The notes beneath the pieces are model-generated. The model saw nothing but the letters and a program-made list of their open reading frames with translations, searched no databases and had not been told where the DNA came from. A stretch of DNA of 64,000 nucleotides, from assembly GCA_018449595.1 (NCBI GenBank), contig JAAVUU010000004.1, positions 62,001 to 126,000 on the forward strand, given 5' to 3'. A program made the translations under genes and the position numbers. Positions 29,358-40,097 of the stretch are shown piece by piece. Source of the stretch: Rhizobiales bacterium dw_265 (lineage in GTDB: Bacteria > Pseudomonadota > Alphaproteobacteria > Micropepsales > Micropepsaceae). Every line of letters starts with the position of its first letter. The stretch's first letter is position 1.

Positions 29358-29436
29358 CCTCCCCCGCGCGCGAAGCGCTTGCACGGGGGAGGTGGCCGTA
29401 GCCAGCCCTTGGGCTGGCGAAGGCCGAAGGGGGCGA
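29358..29436. repeat. GC-rich hairpin repeat between pgeF and prs
   Basis: CCTCCCCCG (29358-29366) pairs with CGGGGGAGG (29384-29392) across a 17-base loop that also has a GCGCGAAGCGC fold. A second hairpin, GCCAGCCC-TT-GGGCTGGC (29402-29419), follows, framed by TGGCC and GGCCGAAGGGGGC. This layout matches a dispersed GC-rich repeat type known in many alphaproteobacteria. Its 3' end touches the upstream possible start of prs. Confidence 0.7.
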
Positions 29437-29464
29437 AGTGACGGATCTGAACGGATCGCGGGGC

Positions 29465-30397
29465 ATGCGCCTCATCACGGGCAACGCCAACCGCCCGCTG
29501 GCGGAAGACATCAGCCGCTATCTCGACCTCACCCTGGTCAGCGCCGATGTCCGCCGCTTCTCCGACGACGAGGTCTTTGTCGAGGTGCAGGAAAATGTCC
29601 GTGGCGAGGACATGTTCGTCATCCAGTCCACCAGCGCCCCCGCCAACGACAATCTGATGGAACTGCTCATCATGATCGACGCGCTGCGCCGCGCTTCGGC
29701 CCGGCGCATTACCGCGGTGATCCCCTATTTCGGCTATGCTCGCCAGGACCGCAAGGTCGGCCCGCGCACCCCGATCTCGGCCAAGCTGGTCGCCAACCTG
29801 ATCACCGAGGCCGGCGCCAACCGCGTGCTGACGGTGGACCTGCATGCCGGGCAGATCCAGGGCTTTTTCGACATCCCGACCGACAACCTGTTCGCCCAGC
29901 CGGTGATCGTGAAGGACATACTGGACCATCTGAAAGGCGAGACGCCGATGGTGGTGTCGCCCGATGTCGGCGGCGTGGTGCGCGCCCGCAGCCTGGCGCG
30001 CCGCCTCAACACCGATCTGGCCATCGTCGACAAACGCCGCGAAAAGGCGGGCGTGTCGGAAGTGATGAACATCATCGGCGATGTCGAAGGCCGCGCCTGT
30101 ATCCTGATCGACGATATCGTGGATTCCGGCGGCACCCTGGTCAACGCCGCCGACGCGCTGCTGGAGAATGGCGCCACCGAGGTCTATGCCTATACCACCC
30201 ATGGCGTGCTGTCGGGCCATGCCGTCGAGCGTATCCAGAATTCGCGGCTGAAATCCATGGTGGTGACAGACACCATCGCGCCGACGCCGGAGATGCTGGC
30301 CTGTTCCAATATCCGCATCATCACCATCGCGCCGCTGCTGGGCGAGGCGATGAGACGAATCAACAACGAGGCCTCGGTATCCTCGCTGTTCGATTGA
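29465..30397 (+). CDS. prs: Ribose-phosphate pyrophosphokinase
   Basis: Makes PRPP from ribose 5-phosphate and ATP for nucleotide, His and Trp synthesis. From ATG 29465 the protein is 310 residues and opens [16 protein letters not shown], the usual family start. The conserved [20 protein letters not shown] and PRPP loop [13 protein letters not shown] are present. An in-frame GTG at 29438 follows a GGGGG run from the adjacent repeat and would add nine residues; the ATG fits family length better. The site before ATG 29465 has no good Shine-Dalgarno. Confidence 0.94.
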   Translation: MRLITGNANRPLAEDISRYLDLTLVSADVRRFSDDEVFVEVQENVRGEDMFVIQSTSAPANDNLMELLIMIDALRRASARRITAVIPYFGYARQDRKVGPRTPISAKLVANLITEAGANRVLTVDLHAGQIQGFFDIPTDNLFAQPVIVKDILDHLKGETPMVVSPDVGGVVRARSLARRLNTDLAIVDKRREKAGVSEVMNIIGDVEGRACILIDDIVDSGGTLVNAADALLENGATEVYAYTTHGVLSGHAVERIQNSRLKSMVVTDTIAPTPEMLACSNIRIITIAPLLGEAMRRINNEASVSSLFD

Positions 30398-30404
30398 GGC
30401 GCGC

Positions 30405-31040
30405 ATGCTGAAGCTGTTCTATTCCCCCAATGCCTGTTCGCTGGCGGCGCATATCGCGCTGACCGAAGCCGGGGCCGAATTCCAGGCGGTACGGGTGGAC
30501 CTGAAAAGCGGCGAACAGCGCGGCCCGGCCTATCTCGCCATCAATCCCAAGGGCCGGGTTCCCGCGCTGGTGACGCCGCGCGGGATACTCACCGAAAATC
30601 CCGTGATCCTGGGCTGGATCGCGACGATGTATCCCGATGCCCATCTCAAGCCGGCGGGCGACTTCTTCAACTTCAGCGAGATGCAGGCCTTCAACATGTA
30701 TCTGGCCAACACCCTCCATGTCACCTTCGCCCATCTCTTCCGTACCGAACGCTATGCCGACAGCGATGCGGCCAGGGCCGAGATCAAGACCAAGGTGCCA
30801 TCGTCGCTGGCGCAGCAATGGCTGCTGGTCGAAGACCGGCTGGCCGATGGGCGGCCCTGGGTCTGCGGCGAGCAGTACACGGTGGCCGATCCCTATCTCT
30901 ATGTCTTCGCCCGCTGGCTGGAGCGCGATGGCGCCGGGGGCAGCGTCGGCATGCCGCTGACCAGGGCGCACCGCGACCGCATGCAGGGCCGCGCGGCGGT
31001 GCGGACGGTTCTGGCGGCCGAGGGGATCGCACCGCTCTAG
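30405..31040 (+). CDS. Glutathione S-transferase family protein
   Basis: A 211-residue GST. The N-terminal thioredoxin-like domain reads LKLFYSPNACSLAAHIAL with the GKVPAL-type NPKGRVPALVT turn and ENPVI GSH-binding region; the helical C-terminal domain includes WVCGEQYTVADPYLYVF. It is similar to beta-class bacterial GSTs (SPNACS near residue 8-13). It may detoxify electrophiles. A second GST-like gene is at 34664 and is not a close copy. Confidence 0.9.
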   Translation: MLKLFYSPNACSLAAHIALTEAGAEFQAVRVDLKSGEQRGPAYLAINPKGRVPALVTPRGILTENPVILGWIATMYPDAHLKPAGDFFNFSEMQAFNMYLANTLHVTFAHLFRTERYADSDAARAEIKTKVPSSLAQQWLLVEDRLADGRPWVCGEQYTVADPYLYVFARWLERDGAGGSVGMPLTRAHRDRMQGRAAVRTVLAAEGIAPL

Positions 31041-31127
31041 GTCCGGTTGCGCGCGGCCGGACCTTCGGCTACAAGCCGCCTTCTTTCGGGGCCCCCTTCG
31101 GGGTCTGGGAAACCTAAGGAATTAAAA

Positions 31128-31844
31128 ATGTCGCAGATTCAGGATCTTAAGGTTGAAACGCGGGCCGGCACGGGCAAGGGCCCGTCCTACCAGACCCGCC
31201 AGAAGGGCCTGATTCCGGCCGTCATCTATGGCGGCGAAGGCGATCCGGAAACCGTGGCCGTGGACGCCCGCACCCTGGAGCGCCATGTCGAGGCCGGCCA
31301 TTTCCTCACCACTTTGTTCCTGCTGGACAAGGCCGGCGCCAAGACCCGCGTCATCCCGCGCGCCGTGCAGCTGGACCCGGTCAGCGACCGTCCGGTGCAT
31401 GTGGACTTCCTGCGCCTGGCCGAAGGCGCCAGCGTGCGGCTGCAGATTCCGGTGCATTTCCATGGCCAGGACGTCTCGCCCGGCATCAAGAAGGGCGGCG
31501 TGCTGAACATCGTTCGCCACAGCATCAACCTGCTCTGCCCGGCCGACAATATTCCCAACACCATCGAGATCGACGTCTCGGCCCTGGACATCATGGAGAC
31601 GGTCCATATCAACGACATCGCCCTGCCCGAAGGCGTGAAGCCCCTCATCAAGGGCCGCGACTTCACCATCTGCTCGATCGTGGCTTCGACCAGCGTCAAG
31701 GAAGAGCAGAAAAAGGCCGCCGCCGGCGCCGACGCCCCCGCCGCCGAAGCGGCCCCCGCTGCCGCCGCGCCCGCCGCCGGTGCCAAGGCTGCTGCTCCGG
31801 CTGCCGCCGCCAAGGCTCCCGCCAAGCCCGCCGCCAAGAAGTAA
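31128..31844 (+). CDS. rplY: 50S ribosomal protein L25 (TL5/Ctc type)
   Basis: Binds 5S rRNA. From ATG 31128, preceded by AAGGA, the 238-residue protein has the L25 N-domain (residues 1-95: VETRAGTGKGPSYQTRQKG, PAVIYGG) and the Ctc C-domain (to ~185), then an unusual Ala/Pro/Lys tail of about 45 residues (AAAPAAGAKAAAP). Alanine-rich tails of this kind are found in several alphaproteobacterial L25 proteins. It is first of the classic rplY-pth-ychF cluster. An IR GGTCCGG/CCGGACC (31040-31063) follows the upstream GST gene. Confidence 0.95.
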   Translation: MSQIQDLKVETRAGTGKGPSYQTRQKGLIPAVIYGGEGDPETVAVDARTLERHVEAGHFLTTLFLLDKAGAKTRVIPRAVQLDPVSDRPVHVDFLRLAEGASVRLQIPVHFHGQDVSPGIKKGGVLNIVRHSINLLCPADNIPNTIEIDVSALDIMETVHINDIALPEGVKPLIKGRDFTICSIVASTSVKEEQKKAAAGADAPAAEAAPAAAAPAAGAKAAAPAAAAKAPAKPAAKK

Positions 31845-31865
31845 TCCGGCGCCGGAGGGGGCGGC

Positions 31866-32465
31866 ATGGATACGCCGCTTCTCATCGCCGGTCTGGGCAA
31901 CCCCGGCTCGCAATATGCGAAGAACCGGCACAATGCCGGCTTTATCGTGCTGGACGAACTGCACGCCGCGCACCGCTTCGGGCCGTGGAAGGTAAAGTTC
32001 GACGGCTTGTTGTCGGAAGGCATGCTGGCGGGTCGCAAGACGTATCTGCTGAAGCCCCAGACCTTCATGAACCTGTCGGGTGACTCCATCGGTCCCGCGC
32101 TGCGCTTCTTCAAGCTGCCGCTGTCGGCCCTGGTTGTGGTGCATGACGAGATCGACCTGGCCGCCGGCAAGCTGAAGGTCAAGACCGGCGGTGGCGATGC
32201 CGGGCAGAACGGGTTGCGCTCCATCACCGCGACGCTTGGGCCCGACTATCGCCGGGTGCGGCTGGGCATCGGTCATCCCGGCGAGAAAAGCCGCGTCACC
32301 GGCCATGTGCTGCAGAATTTCTCGAAAGAGGATATCGAATGGCTTGCGCCGCTGGTAAAGGCGATGGCCGAGGCAGCACCCCTGCTGGCCAGGGATGACG
32401 ATGCCGGTTTCATGAGCAAGGTGGCGCTGTTGCTAAAGCCGCCCGCCAACAAGAAAGATGCGTAG
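31866..32465 (+). CDS. pth: Peptidyl-tRNA hydrolase
   Basis: Releases peptide from dropped-off peptidyl-tRNA. The 199-residue protein has GLGNPGSQYAKNRHNAGF (catalytic His), KPQTFMNLSGDSI and VVVHDEIDLAAGKLKVKTGGG. Start ATG 31866 follows GGAGGGG. It sits in rplY-pth-ychF order with the GTPase starting at the next base. Confidence 0.96.
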   Translation: MDTPLLIAGLGNPGSQYAKNRHNAGFIVLDELHAAHRFGPWKVKFDGLLSEGMLAGRKTYLLKPQTFMNLSGDSIGPALRFFKLPLSALVVVHDEIDLAAGKLKVKTGGGDAGQNGLRSITATLGPDYRRVRLGIGHPGEKSRVTGHVLQNFSKEDIEWLAPLVKAMAEAAPLLARDDDAGFMSKVALLLKPPANKKDA

Positions 32466-33563
32466 ATGGGTTTCAAATGCGGAATCGTGGGCCTGCCCAA
32501 TGTCGGCAAGTCCACTCTGTTCAATGCCCTGACCCAGACCGCGGCGGCGCAGGCGGCCAACTATCCGTTCTGCACCATTGAACCGAATGTCGGCGACGTG
32601 GCGGTGCCGGACCCACGGCTGGAGACGCTGGCCAAGATCTCGGGCTCGCAGGAGATCATTCCCACCCGCATCACCTTTGTCGACATCGCCGGGCTGGTGC
32701 GCGGGGCGTCCAAGGGCGAAGGGTTGGGCAACCAGTTCCTCGCCAATATCCGCGAGGTCGATGCGGTGGCGCATGTGCTGCGCTGTTTCGAGGATGACGA
32801 CATCACCCATGTCGAGGGCAGGATCGATCCGGTGTCGGACGCCGAGACGGTGGAAACCGAACTGATGCTGGCCGACCTGGAATCGCTGGAAAAGCGGCTG
32901 AAGCCGCTGGAGAAGAAAGCCAACAGCGGCGAGAAGGAAGCCAAGGAACAGCTCGCCTTGATGATGAAGGCGGTGACCCTGCTGCGCGAAGGCAAGCCCG
33001 CCCGCCGCGCCGAACTGGCGCCGGAAGAACGCGCACCCTATTCGCAGTTGGGCCTGATGACCGCCAAGCCGGTGCTGTATGTCTGCAATGTCGAGGAGGC
33101 CAGCGCCGCCACCGGCAATGCGATTTCGGCGCGCGTCGAAGCCATAGCCAAGGCCGAGGGCGCGCGCAGCGTGGTGATCAGCGCCAAGATCGAGGAAGAG
33201 ATCGCCCAGATGCCGACCGAGGACCGCAAGGATTTCCTGGATTCGCTGGGGCTGGAAGAGCCGGGCCTGAACCGGCTGATCCGCACCGGCTATGACTTGC
33301 TGGGGCTGCTGACATTTTTTACCGTGGGGCCCAAGGAAGCCCGCGCCTGGACCGTGACCAAGGGCTCAAAGGGCCCGCAGGCGGCGGGTGTGATCCATTC
33401 GGATTTCGAGCATGGCTATATCCGCGCCGAAACCATCGCCTTCGACGATTATGTCGCGGGCAAGGGCGAGGCGGGCGCGCGCGAGGCAGGCAAGTTCCGG
33501 CTGGAAGGCAAGGATTACGTCGTCCAGGACGGCGACGTGATGCACTTCCGGTTCAATACCTGA
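32466..33563 (+). CDS. ychF: Redox-regulated ATPase/GTPase YchF
   Basis: An Obg-family P-loop NTPase of the OLA1/YchF type that hydrolyses ATP and associates with ribosomes. G1 is GLPNVGKST (residues 8-16), G3 FVDIAGLVRGASKGEG, and the NxxE-type specificity motif VCNVEE (ATP preference) is present; a TGS domain forms the C-terminus (TFFTVGPKEARAW...). It starts directly after the pth stop. 365 residues is normal. Confidence 0.97.
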   Translation: MGFKCGIVGLPNVGKSTLFNALTQTAAAQAANYPFCTIEPNVGDVAVPDPRLETLAKISGSQEIIPTRITFVDIAGLVRGASKGEGLGNQFLANIREVDAVAHVLRCFEDDDITHVEGRIDPVSDAETVETELMLADLESLEKRLKPLEKKANSGEKEAKEQLALMMKAVTLLREGKPARRAELAPEERAPYSQLGLMTAKPVLYVCNVEEASAATGNAISARVEAIAKAEGARSVVISAKIEEEIAQMPTEDRKDFLDSLGLEEPGLNRLIRTGYDLLGLLTFFTVGPKEARAWTVTKGSKGPQAAGVIHSDFEHGYIRAETIAFDDYVAGKGEAGAREAGKFRLEGKDYVVQDGDVMHFRFNT

Positions 33564-33587
33564 CCGCCCGCTGACGCCAATTATTTC

Positions 33588-34663
<1,076 letters not shown>

Positions 34664-34667
<4 letters not shown>

Positions 34668-35251
34668 GCCGGGGCGGTCGCCTTCATCGACGGGTATTCG
34701 CAAAAGCGCGCATACCAGGAGGCCAATTTGGGGCGTGTCGCCTTCCAATCAAGATCGGGCAGGCGAAATTCGATATAGCCGATGGCGCAGGCGGCGGCGA
34801 TTTCGCCGATGGTGGGATCGTCGGCGAATTTGATATTTTCCAGCGCATCCAGCCCGGTTTCCACCGCGCGCATGTGATGGGCGATCTGGTCGGCATTGGG
34901 CACGGCCTGGCGGCTTTCCACCACCCGCGCCACCGCCGCATCGGCGATGCCGTCGCCCAGCGCCTGCAGCACCGCCGCCTTCCAGCGGCCGGTGTTCTGG
35001 CGCCAGATGCTGGCGCCGGGAAAGAACTTCCCGCCGCCCAGCTGGTTGAGATATTCGCAGATCACCGGGGAATCGAACAGCACCGAGCCGTCATTCAGCG
35101 CCAGCGCCGGAACCTTGCCCAGGGGATTGATGCGGCGGAATGCTTCCGGGTCGGACGGGCGCGGCAGCAATTCCAGCGTCAGGCCCAGTTCGTGGGCGAT
35201 CACCATCGCCTTGCGGGTGAAGGGCGAGACCGGCGTGCCGTACAGTTTCAA
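34664..35251 (-). CDS. Glutathione S-transferase-like protein in the methionine-salvage operon
   Basis: 195 residues. The N-terminal domain [17 protein letters not shown] (Ser/Thr/Cys position near residue 9-13) and [10 protein letters not shown] show a GST fold, and DSPVICEYL binds the gamma-glutamyl part of glutathione in the family. It starts one base upstream of apt's stop and overlaps mtnA by four bases, so it is firmly part of this operon, although methionine salvage does not need a GST. A link to detoxifying the reactive intermediate aldehydes or ketones is speculation. Confidence 0.88.
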
Positions 35252-35252
35252 C

Positions 35253-35780
35253 TCAGTGACCTTCGAAGGCGACCAGCGCCTCGACCGGCATGCCCAGGGC
35301 GCGCAGCTTGTCGGCGCCGCCCAGGTCCGGCAGGTCGATCACAAAGGAACAGCCGATCACATGGGCGCCGGCGCGTTCCAACAGCTTGATGCCGGCAAAG
35401 GCGGTGCCGCCGGTGGCGATCAGGTCGTCCACCAGCAACACGCGCTCGCCCTTGGCGATGGCGTCGGTGTGGATTTCCACCCGGTCGGTGCCGTATTCCA
35501 GCTGGTAATCCTCGCCAATCACCGTGAAGGGCAGCTTGCCCTTCTTGCGCACCGGCACAAAGCCGACGCTCAACTGATGCGCCACCGCGCCGCCCAGGAT
35601 GAAGCCGCGTGCTTCCAGGCCCGCCACCTTGTCGATCTTGAGCCCGGCATAGGGCTGCACCATCTCGTCCACGGCGCGGCGGAAGGCGCGCGGATTGCCG
35701 AGCAGGGTGGTGATGTCGCGGAACATGATGCCCGCCTTGGGATAATCGGGAATGGTGCGAATGACGTCTTTGTAGTCCAT
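35253..35780 (-). CDS. apt: Adenine phosphoribosyltransferase
   Basis: Converts adenine and PRPP to AMP. 175 residues with the PRPP loop [14 protein letters not shown] (residues ~120-133), the FRDIT start region and [13 protein letters not shown]. It recovers the adenine released by MtnP, which explains its place four bases after mtnP in this operon. Confidence 0.96.
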   Translation of the reverse strand: MDYKDVIRTIPDYPKAGIMFRDITTLLGNPRAFRRAVDEMVQPYAGLKIDKVAGLEARGFILGGAVAHQLSVGFVPVRKKGKLPFTVIGEDYQLEYGTDRVEIHTDAIAKGERVLLVDDLIATGGTAFAGIKLLERAGAHVIGCSFVIDLPDLGGADKLRALGMPVEALVAFEGH

Positions 35781-35784
35781 AGGG

Positions 35785-36663
35785 TCAGGCCTTTTTCAGC
35801 ACGCGGCCGGCCACCGCGTCGAGTTTCGCCATCAGGGCGGGATCGCGCTTGTCGGGCGCGGTGATCAGCGCCATGTCGAGCATGGTTTCCACCCCCAGCG
35901 GGCTGGGCTGGCGCTCCGGCCCCAGCTTGGAAGCGACGGCGGCGACCAGCCTGCGGGCATTGGCGGCATTCTGGTGCATCACCTTGATGACGGCATCCAC
36001 CGTCACATGCTCATGATCGTCGTGCCAGCAGTCGTAATCGGTGACCATGCCGACGATGGCGTAGGGCATCTCGGCCTCGCGCGCCAGCTTGGCTTCCGGC
36101 ATCGCCGTCATGCCGATCACGGCGCAATCCCAGGAGCGGTAGAGGAAGCTTTCGGCGCGGGTGGAGAATTGCGGGCCTTCCATGCAGATATAGGTGCCGC
36201 CCTCGCTGTGGTCGATCTTCTGCTCCCGCGCCGCCAGGGTCAGCGCGCCCGACAGCCTGGGGCAGACCGGATGCGCCATGGGCAGATGGGCGACGAAGCC
36301 GGGGCCGAAGAAGCTTTTCTCGCGCGCGAACGTGCGGTCGATGAACTGGTCGGCCATCACGAACGTGCCGGGCGGCAGTTCCTCGCGCAGCGAGCCGCAG
36401 GCCGAGACGCTGATGACATCGGTGACACCGACGCGCTTCAAGGCGTCGATGTTGGCGCGGTAGTTGATCGAGGTCGGGGTCTGGACATGGCCGCGGCCAT
36501 GGCGCGGCAGAAACACCATGTCCACGCCGTGAAACGTGCCGGTCAGAAGCTGGTCGGAGGGCTCGCCCCAGGGCCCCTTGACGGTCTGCCAGCGGGCGTT
36601 TTCCAGCCCGTCGATCTGGTAAAGGCCGGAACCGCCGATGATGCCGAGAACGGTTTTGGTCAT
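35785..36663 (-). CDS. mtnP: S-methyl-5'-thioadenosine phosphorylase
   Basis: Phosphorolyses MTA to adenine and methylthioribose 1-phosphate, the first step of methionine salvage. 292 residues from ATG 36663 ([15 protein letters not shown]). Conserved [29 protein letters not shown] and [11 protein letters not shown] are present. In-frame GTG codons upstream at 36672-36675 are rejected for lack of family similarity. It heads the operon; downstream are apt, GST and mtnA. Confidence 0.94.
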   Translation of the reverse strand: MTKTVLGIIGGSGLYQIDGLENARWQTVKGPWGEPSDQLLTGTFHGVDMVFLPRHGRGHVQTPTSINYRANIDALKRVGVTDVISVSACGSLREELPPGTFVMADQFIDRTFAREKSFFGPGFVAHLPMAHPVCPRLSGALTLAAREQKIDHSEGGTYICMEGPQFSTRAESFLYRSWDCAVIGMTAMPEAKLAREAEMPYAIVGMVTDYDCWHDDHEHVTVDAVIKVMHQNAANARRLVAAVASKLGPERQPSPLGVETMLDMALITAPDKRDPALMAKLDAVAGRVLKKA

Positions 36664-36737
36664 GATCTTCACCACGGATAGCGGCGCCTTTTAGCACAAA
36701 AGAAACAAGGCGCGAGCCTTGCGGCGCCGCGCCCGTT

Positions 36738-36798
36738 TCACCTGGGTGGCCCGGTCGCTAGCAACAGCGTAGCGCGACGCGGGCCATGACAGTTTTAT
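36738..36798. repeat. Dispersed palindromic repeat, copy C
   Basis: TCACCTGGGTGGCCCG at 36738-36753 and GGGCCATGACAGTTTTAT at 36781-36798 enclose a variable 27-base interior (with a CGCTA/TAGCG pair). It abuts the petC stop codon and has the AGTTTTAT tail seen also in copy E. Confidence 0.8.
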
Positions 36799-36799
36799 C

Positions 36800-37597
36800 T
36801 CAGTGGGCGTCCTTCCAGACCTTGCGATAGGCGGCGAACAGCACACCCGCCAGCAGCACCAGGAACGCCAGCACGCCGAAGCCGAAGCGCTTGCGCTCCT
36901 CCATCTTGGGCTCGCTGGCCCAGGTCAGGAAGGTGACCACGTCATGGGCTTCCTGCTCCACCGTGGCCTTGGTGCCGTCGGAATAGCTGACGGTGTTGGC
37001 CTTGAGCGGCGGCGGCATGGAGATGTTCCAGCCCTCGAAATAGGGATTGTAATACTTGCCGTCCGTCACCTTGAAACCGTGCGGCGGGGTGCCGCCGAAG
37101 CCGGTCAGAATCGAATAGACATATTGCGGGCCGCCTTCGCGGGCCTTGACCACCATCGAAAGGTCGGGCGGCAGCGCCCCGCCATTGTTGGCGCGGGCGG
37201 CCTGTTCGTTGGGGAAGGGCGAGGGGAAATGGTCGGCCAGGGTGGCCGAGCGCATCAGCGGCGCGCCCTTGTCGTCGGTGGTCTCGCCCTTGTCGTTGGG
37301 ATCGGCCGGCAGCTTGCCGGCGGTCGCCAGGGCGCGGGCCTGGGCCTCGGTGAATTCCGGGCCGCCCGCTTCCGCCAAGTCGTGGAAGGCCAAGTGGTTG
37401 GCGCTGTGGCAGGCGGCGCAAACTTCCTTGTAGACCTGATAGCCGCGCTGCAAAGAGCCGCGGTCATAGGTGCCGAAGGGGCCTTCGAACGAGAATTTCT
37501 CGTCCTTGGGCTCCAGCCGCTTGGTGTCCAGCGCCATGGCCGAAGTGGAGGCCAGCAGGCCGACGACCAGACCGAGAGAGAGTGTCTTCAGATACAT
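36800..37597 (-). CDS. petC: Cytochrome c1 subunit of the bc1 complex
   Basis: The heme c subunit of ubiquinol-cytochrome c reductase. From ATG 37597 it is 265 residues: a signal peptide (to about residue 22, AMA), CAACH heme site at residues 60-64, a GGALPPDLSMVVKAR segment, the PPPL-type ISMPPPL with the Met heme ligand, and a C-terminal anchor helix (FGFGVLAFLVLLAGVLFAAY). It sits last in petABC. Confidence 0.94.
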   Translation of the reverse strand: MYLKTLSLGLVVGLLASTSAMALDTKRLEPKDEKFSFEGPFGTYDRGSLQRGYQVYKEVCAACHSANHLAFHDLAEAGGPEFTEAQARALATAGKLPADPNDKGETTDDKGAPLMRSATLADHFPSPFPNEQAARANNGGALPPDLSMVVKAREGGPQYVYSILTGFGGTPPHGFKVTDGKYYNPYFEGWNISMPPPLKANTVSYSDGTKATVEQEAHDVVTFLTWASEPKMEERKRFGFGVLAFLVLLAGVLFAAYRKVWKDAH

Positions 37598-37605
37598 GGC
37601 GGTTC

Positions 37606-38859
37606 TCACTCGGCAGGCGCGGCGGAAGCGCCGAGCACGGATTGCGCGATCGAAGCGGGCAGCTTCTTGGGTGTCTCGATCAGGCCGATGATGGGCATGA
37701 TCAACCAGAAGAAGCCGAAGTAGTACAGCGTCGCCAGGCGCGCGACCCACACCAGCGGTACGCCGGCGATCGCCGCGTCCACCGGCTGCGAACCGCAATA
37801 GCCCAGCAGCACACAGACCACCGCGAAGGCCCAGAAGAACTGCTTCATCATGGGGCGGAAGCTGCAGGAACGCACGCGGCTGGTATCCAGCCAGGGGATG
37901 AACACCAGGGTAACGATGGCGCCGCCCATCACGATCACGCCCATCAGCTTGTTCGGGATCGAGCGCAGCATGGCGTAGAAGGGCAGCAGATACCATTCCG
38001 GCACGATGTCGGGCGGCGTCACCAGCGGATTGGCGGGCTGGTAATTGTCCGGGTTGCCGAAGAAGTTCGGGGCGTAGAAGACGAACACCGCGAACAGGAT
38101 CACGAACAGCACCAGGTAAAAGGCGTCCTTCACCGTGTAGTACGGATGGAAGGGCACGGTGTCCTGCGGGGTCTTTACGTCGATGCCCAGCGGGTTGTTG
38201 TTGCCCGGCACATGCAGGGCCCAGATGTGCAGCCCGACCACCGCCGCGATGATGAACGGCAGCAGGTAATGCAGCGAGAAGAAGCGGTTCAGGGTGGCGT
38301 CGCCCACCGCGAAGTCGCCCCACAGCCAGGTGGCGATATGGGTGCCGATCACCGGAATGGCGCTGAACAGGTTGGTGATGACGGTGGCGCCCCAGAAGGA
38401 CATCTGGCCCCAGGGCAGCACATAGCCGAAGAAGGCGGTGGCCATCATCAGCAGATAGATCAGCACGCCGATGATCCAGATCAGTTCGCGCGGGGCTTTA
38501 TAGGAGCCGTAATAGAGGCCGCGGAACATGTGGATATAGACCGCCAGGAAGAACATGGACGCGCCGTTGGCGTGCATGTAGCGGATCAGCCAGCCGTAAT
38601 TGACGTCGCGCATGATGCTTTCGACGCTGTCGAAGGCCAGCCCGGCATTGGCGACATAATGCATCGCCAGAACGACGCCGGTGACGATCTGGATCGCCAG
38701 GCAGAAGGTGAGGATGCCGCCGAAGGTGTACCAGATATTCAGGTTCCGGGGCGTCGGGAAGGTCTGCATCGTGTCGTGCATGAGGCGCGGCAGCGGCAGG
38801 CGCTGGTCGATCCACTTCTCGATGCCGGACTTGGGGGTATAGGTCGAAGGGCCTGACAT
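37606..38859 (-). CDS. petB: Cytochrome b subunit of the bc1 complex
   Basis: 417 residues with eight membrane helices. The two heme His pairs lie in LAMHYVA / [20 protein letters not shown] and [10 protein letters not shown] / [10 protein letters not shown]; the Qo motif [13 protein letters not shown] (PEWY) is intact. ATG 38859 follows AGGAG by six bases; the open frame extends further upstream without similarity. Between petA and petC in one operon. Confidence 0.96.
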   Translation of the reverse strand: MSGPSTYTPKSGIEKWIDQRLPLPRLMHDTMQTFPTPRNLNIWYTFGGILTFCLAIQIVTGVVLAMHYVANAGLAFDSVESIMRDVNYGWLIRYMHANGASMFFLAVYIHMFRGLYYGSYKAPRELIWIIGVLIYLLMMATAFFGYVLPWGQMSFWGATVITNLFSAIPVIGTHIATWLWGDFAVGDATLNRFFSLHYLLPFIIAAVVGLHIWALHVPGNNNPLGIDVKTPQDTVPFHPYYTVKDAFYLVLFVILFAVFVFYAPNFFGNPDNYQPANPLVTPPDIVPEWYLLPFYAMLRSIPNKLMGVIVMGGAIVTLVFIPWLDTSRVRSCSFRPMMKQFFWAFAVVCVLLGYCGSQPVDAAIAGVPLVWVARLATLYYFGFFWLIMPIIGLIETPKKLPASIAQSVLGASAAPAE

Positions 38860-38869
38860 TGTGTTCTCC

Positions 38870-39439
38870 TCAACCGACCTTGATACGGGTATCAGACAGG
38901 AAGCTGTAAACCGGGACCGCCAGATTCTGCGGCGCAGGCCCCTTACGGATGCGGCCCGCGACGTCGTATTGCGAACCATGGCAGTGGCACAGCCAGCCGC
39001 CATAATCGCCTTCCGGGATCGCCGGGGTGGAGACGGTGGGGGTGCAGCCCAGATGGGTGCAGACGCCGATCAGGATCAGCCATTCCGGCTTGGTGGCGCG
39101 GCTGGCGTCGTCGGCCGGGGCGCTGTCGGGCAGGTTGGCGTTGCGCGCCAGGGGATCGGGCAGGGAGGCGACCGGCACGGCCTTGGATTCGGCGATCTCG
39201 GCCGGGGTGCGGCGGCGCACGAACAGCGGATGGCCACGGAACTTGTAGACGATCTGCTGGCCCGGCTGGATGGCCGAGATGTCGATCTCGGTGGTGCCGG
39301 CGGCCAGCGCCGCGCTGGACGGGTTCATCTGGTCGATAAAGGGCCAGGCGATGCCCGCGACGCCCACGGCGCCGATCGCGCCCGACGCCACATACAGAAA
39401 ATCGCGTCGCGTGCCCGCGTCACTTGTCGTCGCTGCCAC
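38870..39439 (-). CDS. petA: Rieske iron-sulfur subunit of the bc1 complex
   Basis: Carries the [2Fe-2S] cluster that takes electrons from quinol. From GTG 39439 the protein is 189 residues: a twin-arginine segment [11 protein letters not shown] (residues 10-20) with an uncleaved anchor helix, then the cluster motifs CTHLGC (127-132) and CHCHGS (151-156). GTG 39439 is preferred because TAAGGG lies eight bases upstream; GTG 39448 is a near alternative. First gene of petABC. The 244 bases before it hold no gene on either strand, only the operon's promoter region. Confidence 0.92.
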   Translation of the reverse strand: MAATTSDAGTRRDFLYVASGAIGAVGVAGIAWPFIDQMNPSSAALAAGTTEIDISAIQPGQQIVYKFRGHPLFVRRRTPAEIAESKAVPVASLPDPLARNANLPDSAPADDASRATKPEWLILIGVCTHLGCTPTVSTPAIPEGDYGGWLCHCHGSQYDVAGRIRKGPAPQNLAVPVYSFLSDTRIKVG

Positions 39440-39683
39440 TGGGTTCACCCTTAAAGACTTGCCAGAAAATCTGGGCGGAAGAAAACGTATGACCTCTTGC
39501 CACAAACAAGCACGGTTGCGGTACTGACGCGGTGACGCGCCGGGCTTTATTTGTGACCAAATTGCCCCCCGGCTTGCTTGTTCGTTCGGCCGGTAAAATA
39601 GAGAGTCGATTTTCGAGGGTCTTGCGGCACGATGACGCAGAAAATGCCTTTTCCTGCCGCGACTTGGCGGAATCGCGCCCTTG

Positions 39684-40097
39684 TCAGCAGGCAATGGCCG
39701 CAAGATGACCTTCCGCCGCATAGTCCAGCAGGGCGCGGTCGCGTGTCAGAAGTGTGAAACCGCACTCCCGCGCCGTCGCCGCCATGATGCGGTCGGCGGG
39801 ATCGCCATGCAGGTCGCCGGGCAGGAAAGACGAGGCCAGCAGCACCTCCGGACTGAGATCGCAGACCGCCAATCCCGGCAGATCGCGTAGCCGGTCGAAC
39901 CAGCGCTGGGGCGACAGGGAAGACCGGAAGCGGCCCTTGCGCGCCAGCAGTCCGATCTCCCATGCCGTGATGGGCGAGATTTGCAGCGCGGACCCCGCCT
40001 CGCCAGCCTGGGCGATGGCCGCGACCGCCGCATCGGAAAGCGGCGCGCCCGCCACCAGCCATAAGGCGGCGCAGGTATCCAACAGCAAAGGCTGCAT
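39684..40097 (-). CDS. PIN-domain toxin (VapC-like)
   Basis: 137 residues, a likely ribonuclease of a type II toxin-antitoxin pair. PIN acidic residues: Asp7 (LLLDTCAALW), Glu47 (AWEIGLLA), Asp99/Asp102 (GDPADRIMAA) and Asp120 (LLTRDRAL). Its ATG at 40097 overlaps the antitoxin stop (TGATG). This subtype, with LDTxAxLW and AWEI, normally pairs with Phd/AbrB-like antitoxins; the antitoxin here is different (see the next gene). Confidence 0.92.
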   Translation of the reverse strand: MQPLLLDTCAALWLVAGAPLSDAAVAAIAQAGEAGSALQISPITAWEIGLLARKGRFRSSLSPQRWFDRLRDLPGLAVCDLSPEVLLASSFLPGDLHGDPADRIMAATARECGFTLLTRDRALLDYAAEGHLAAIAC

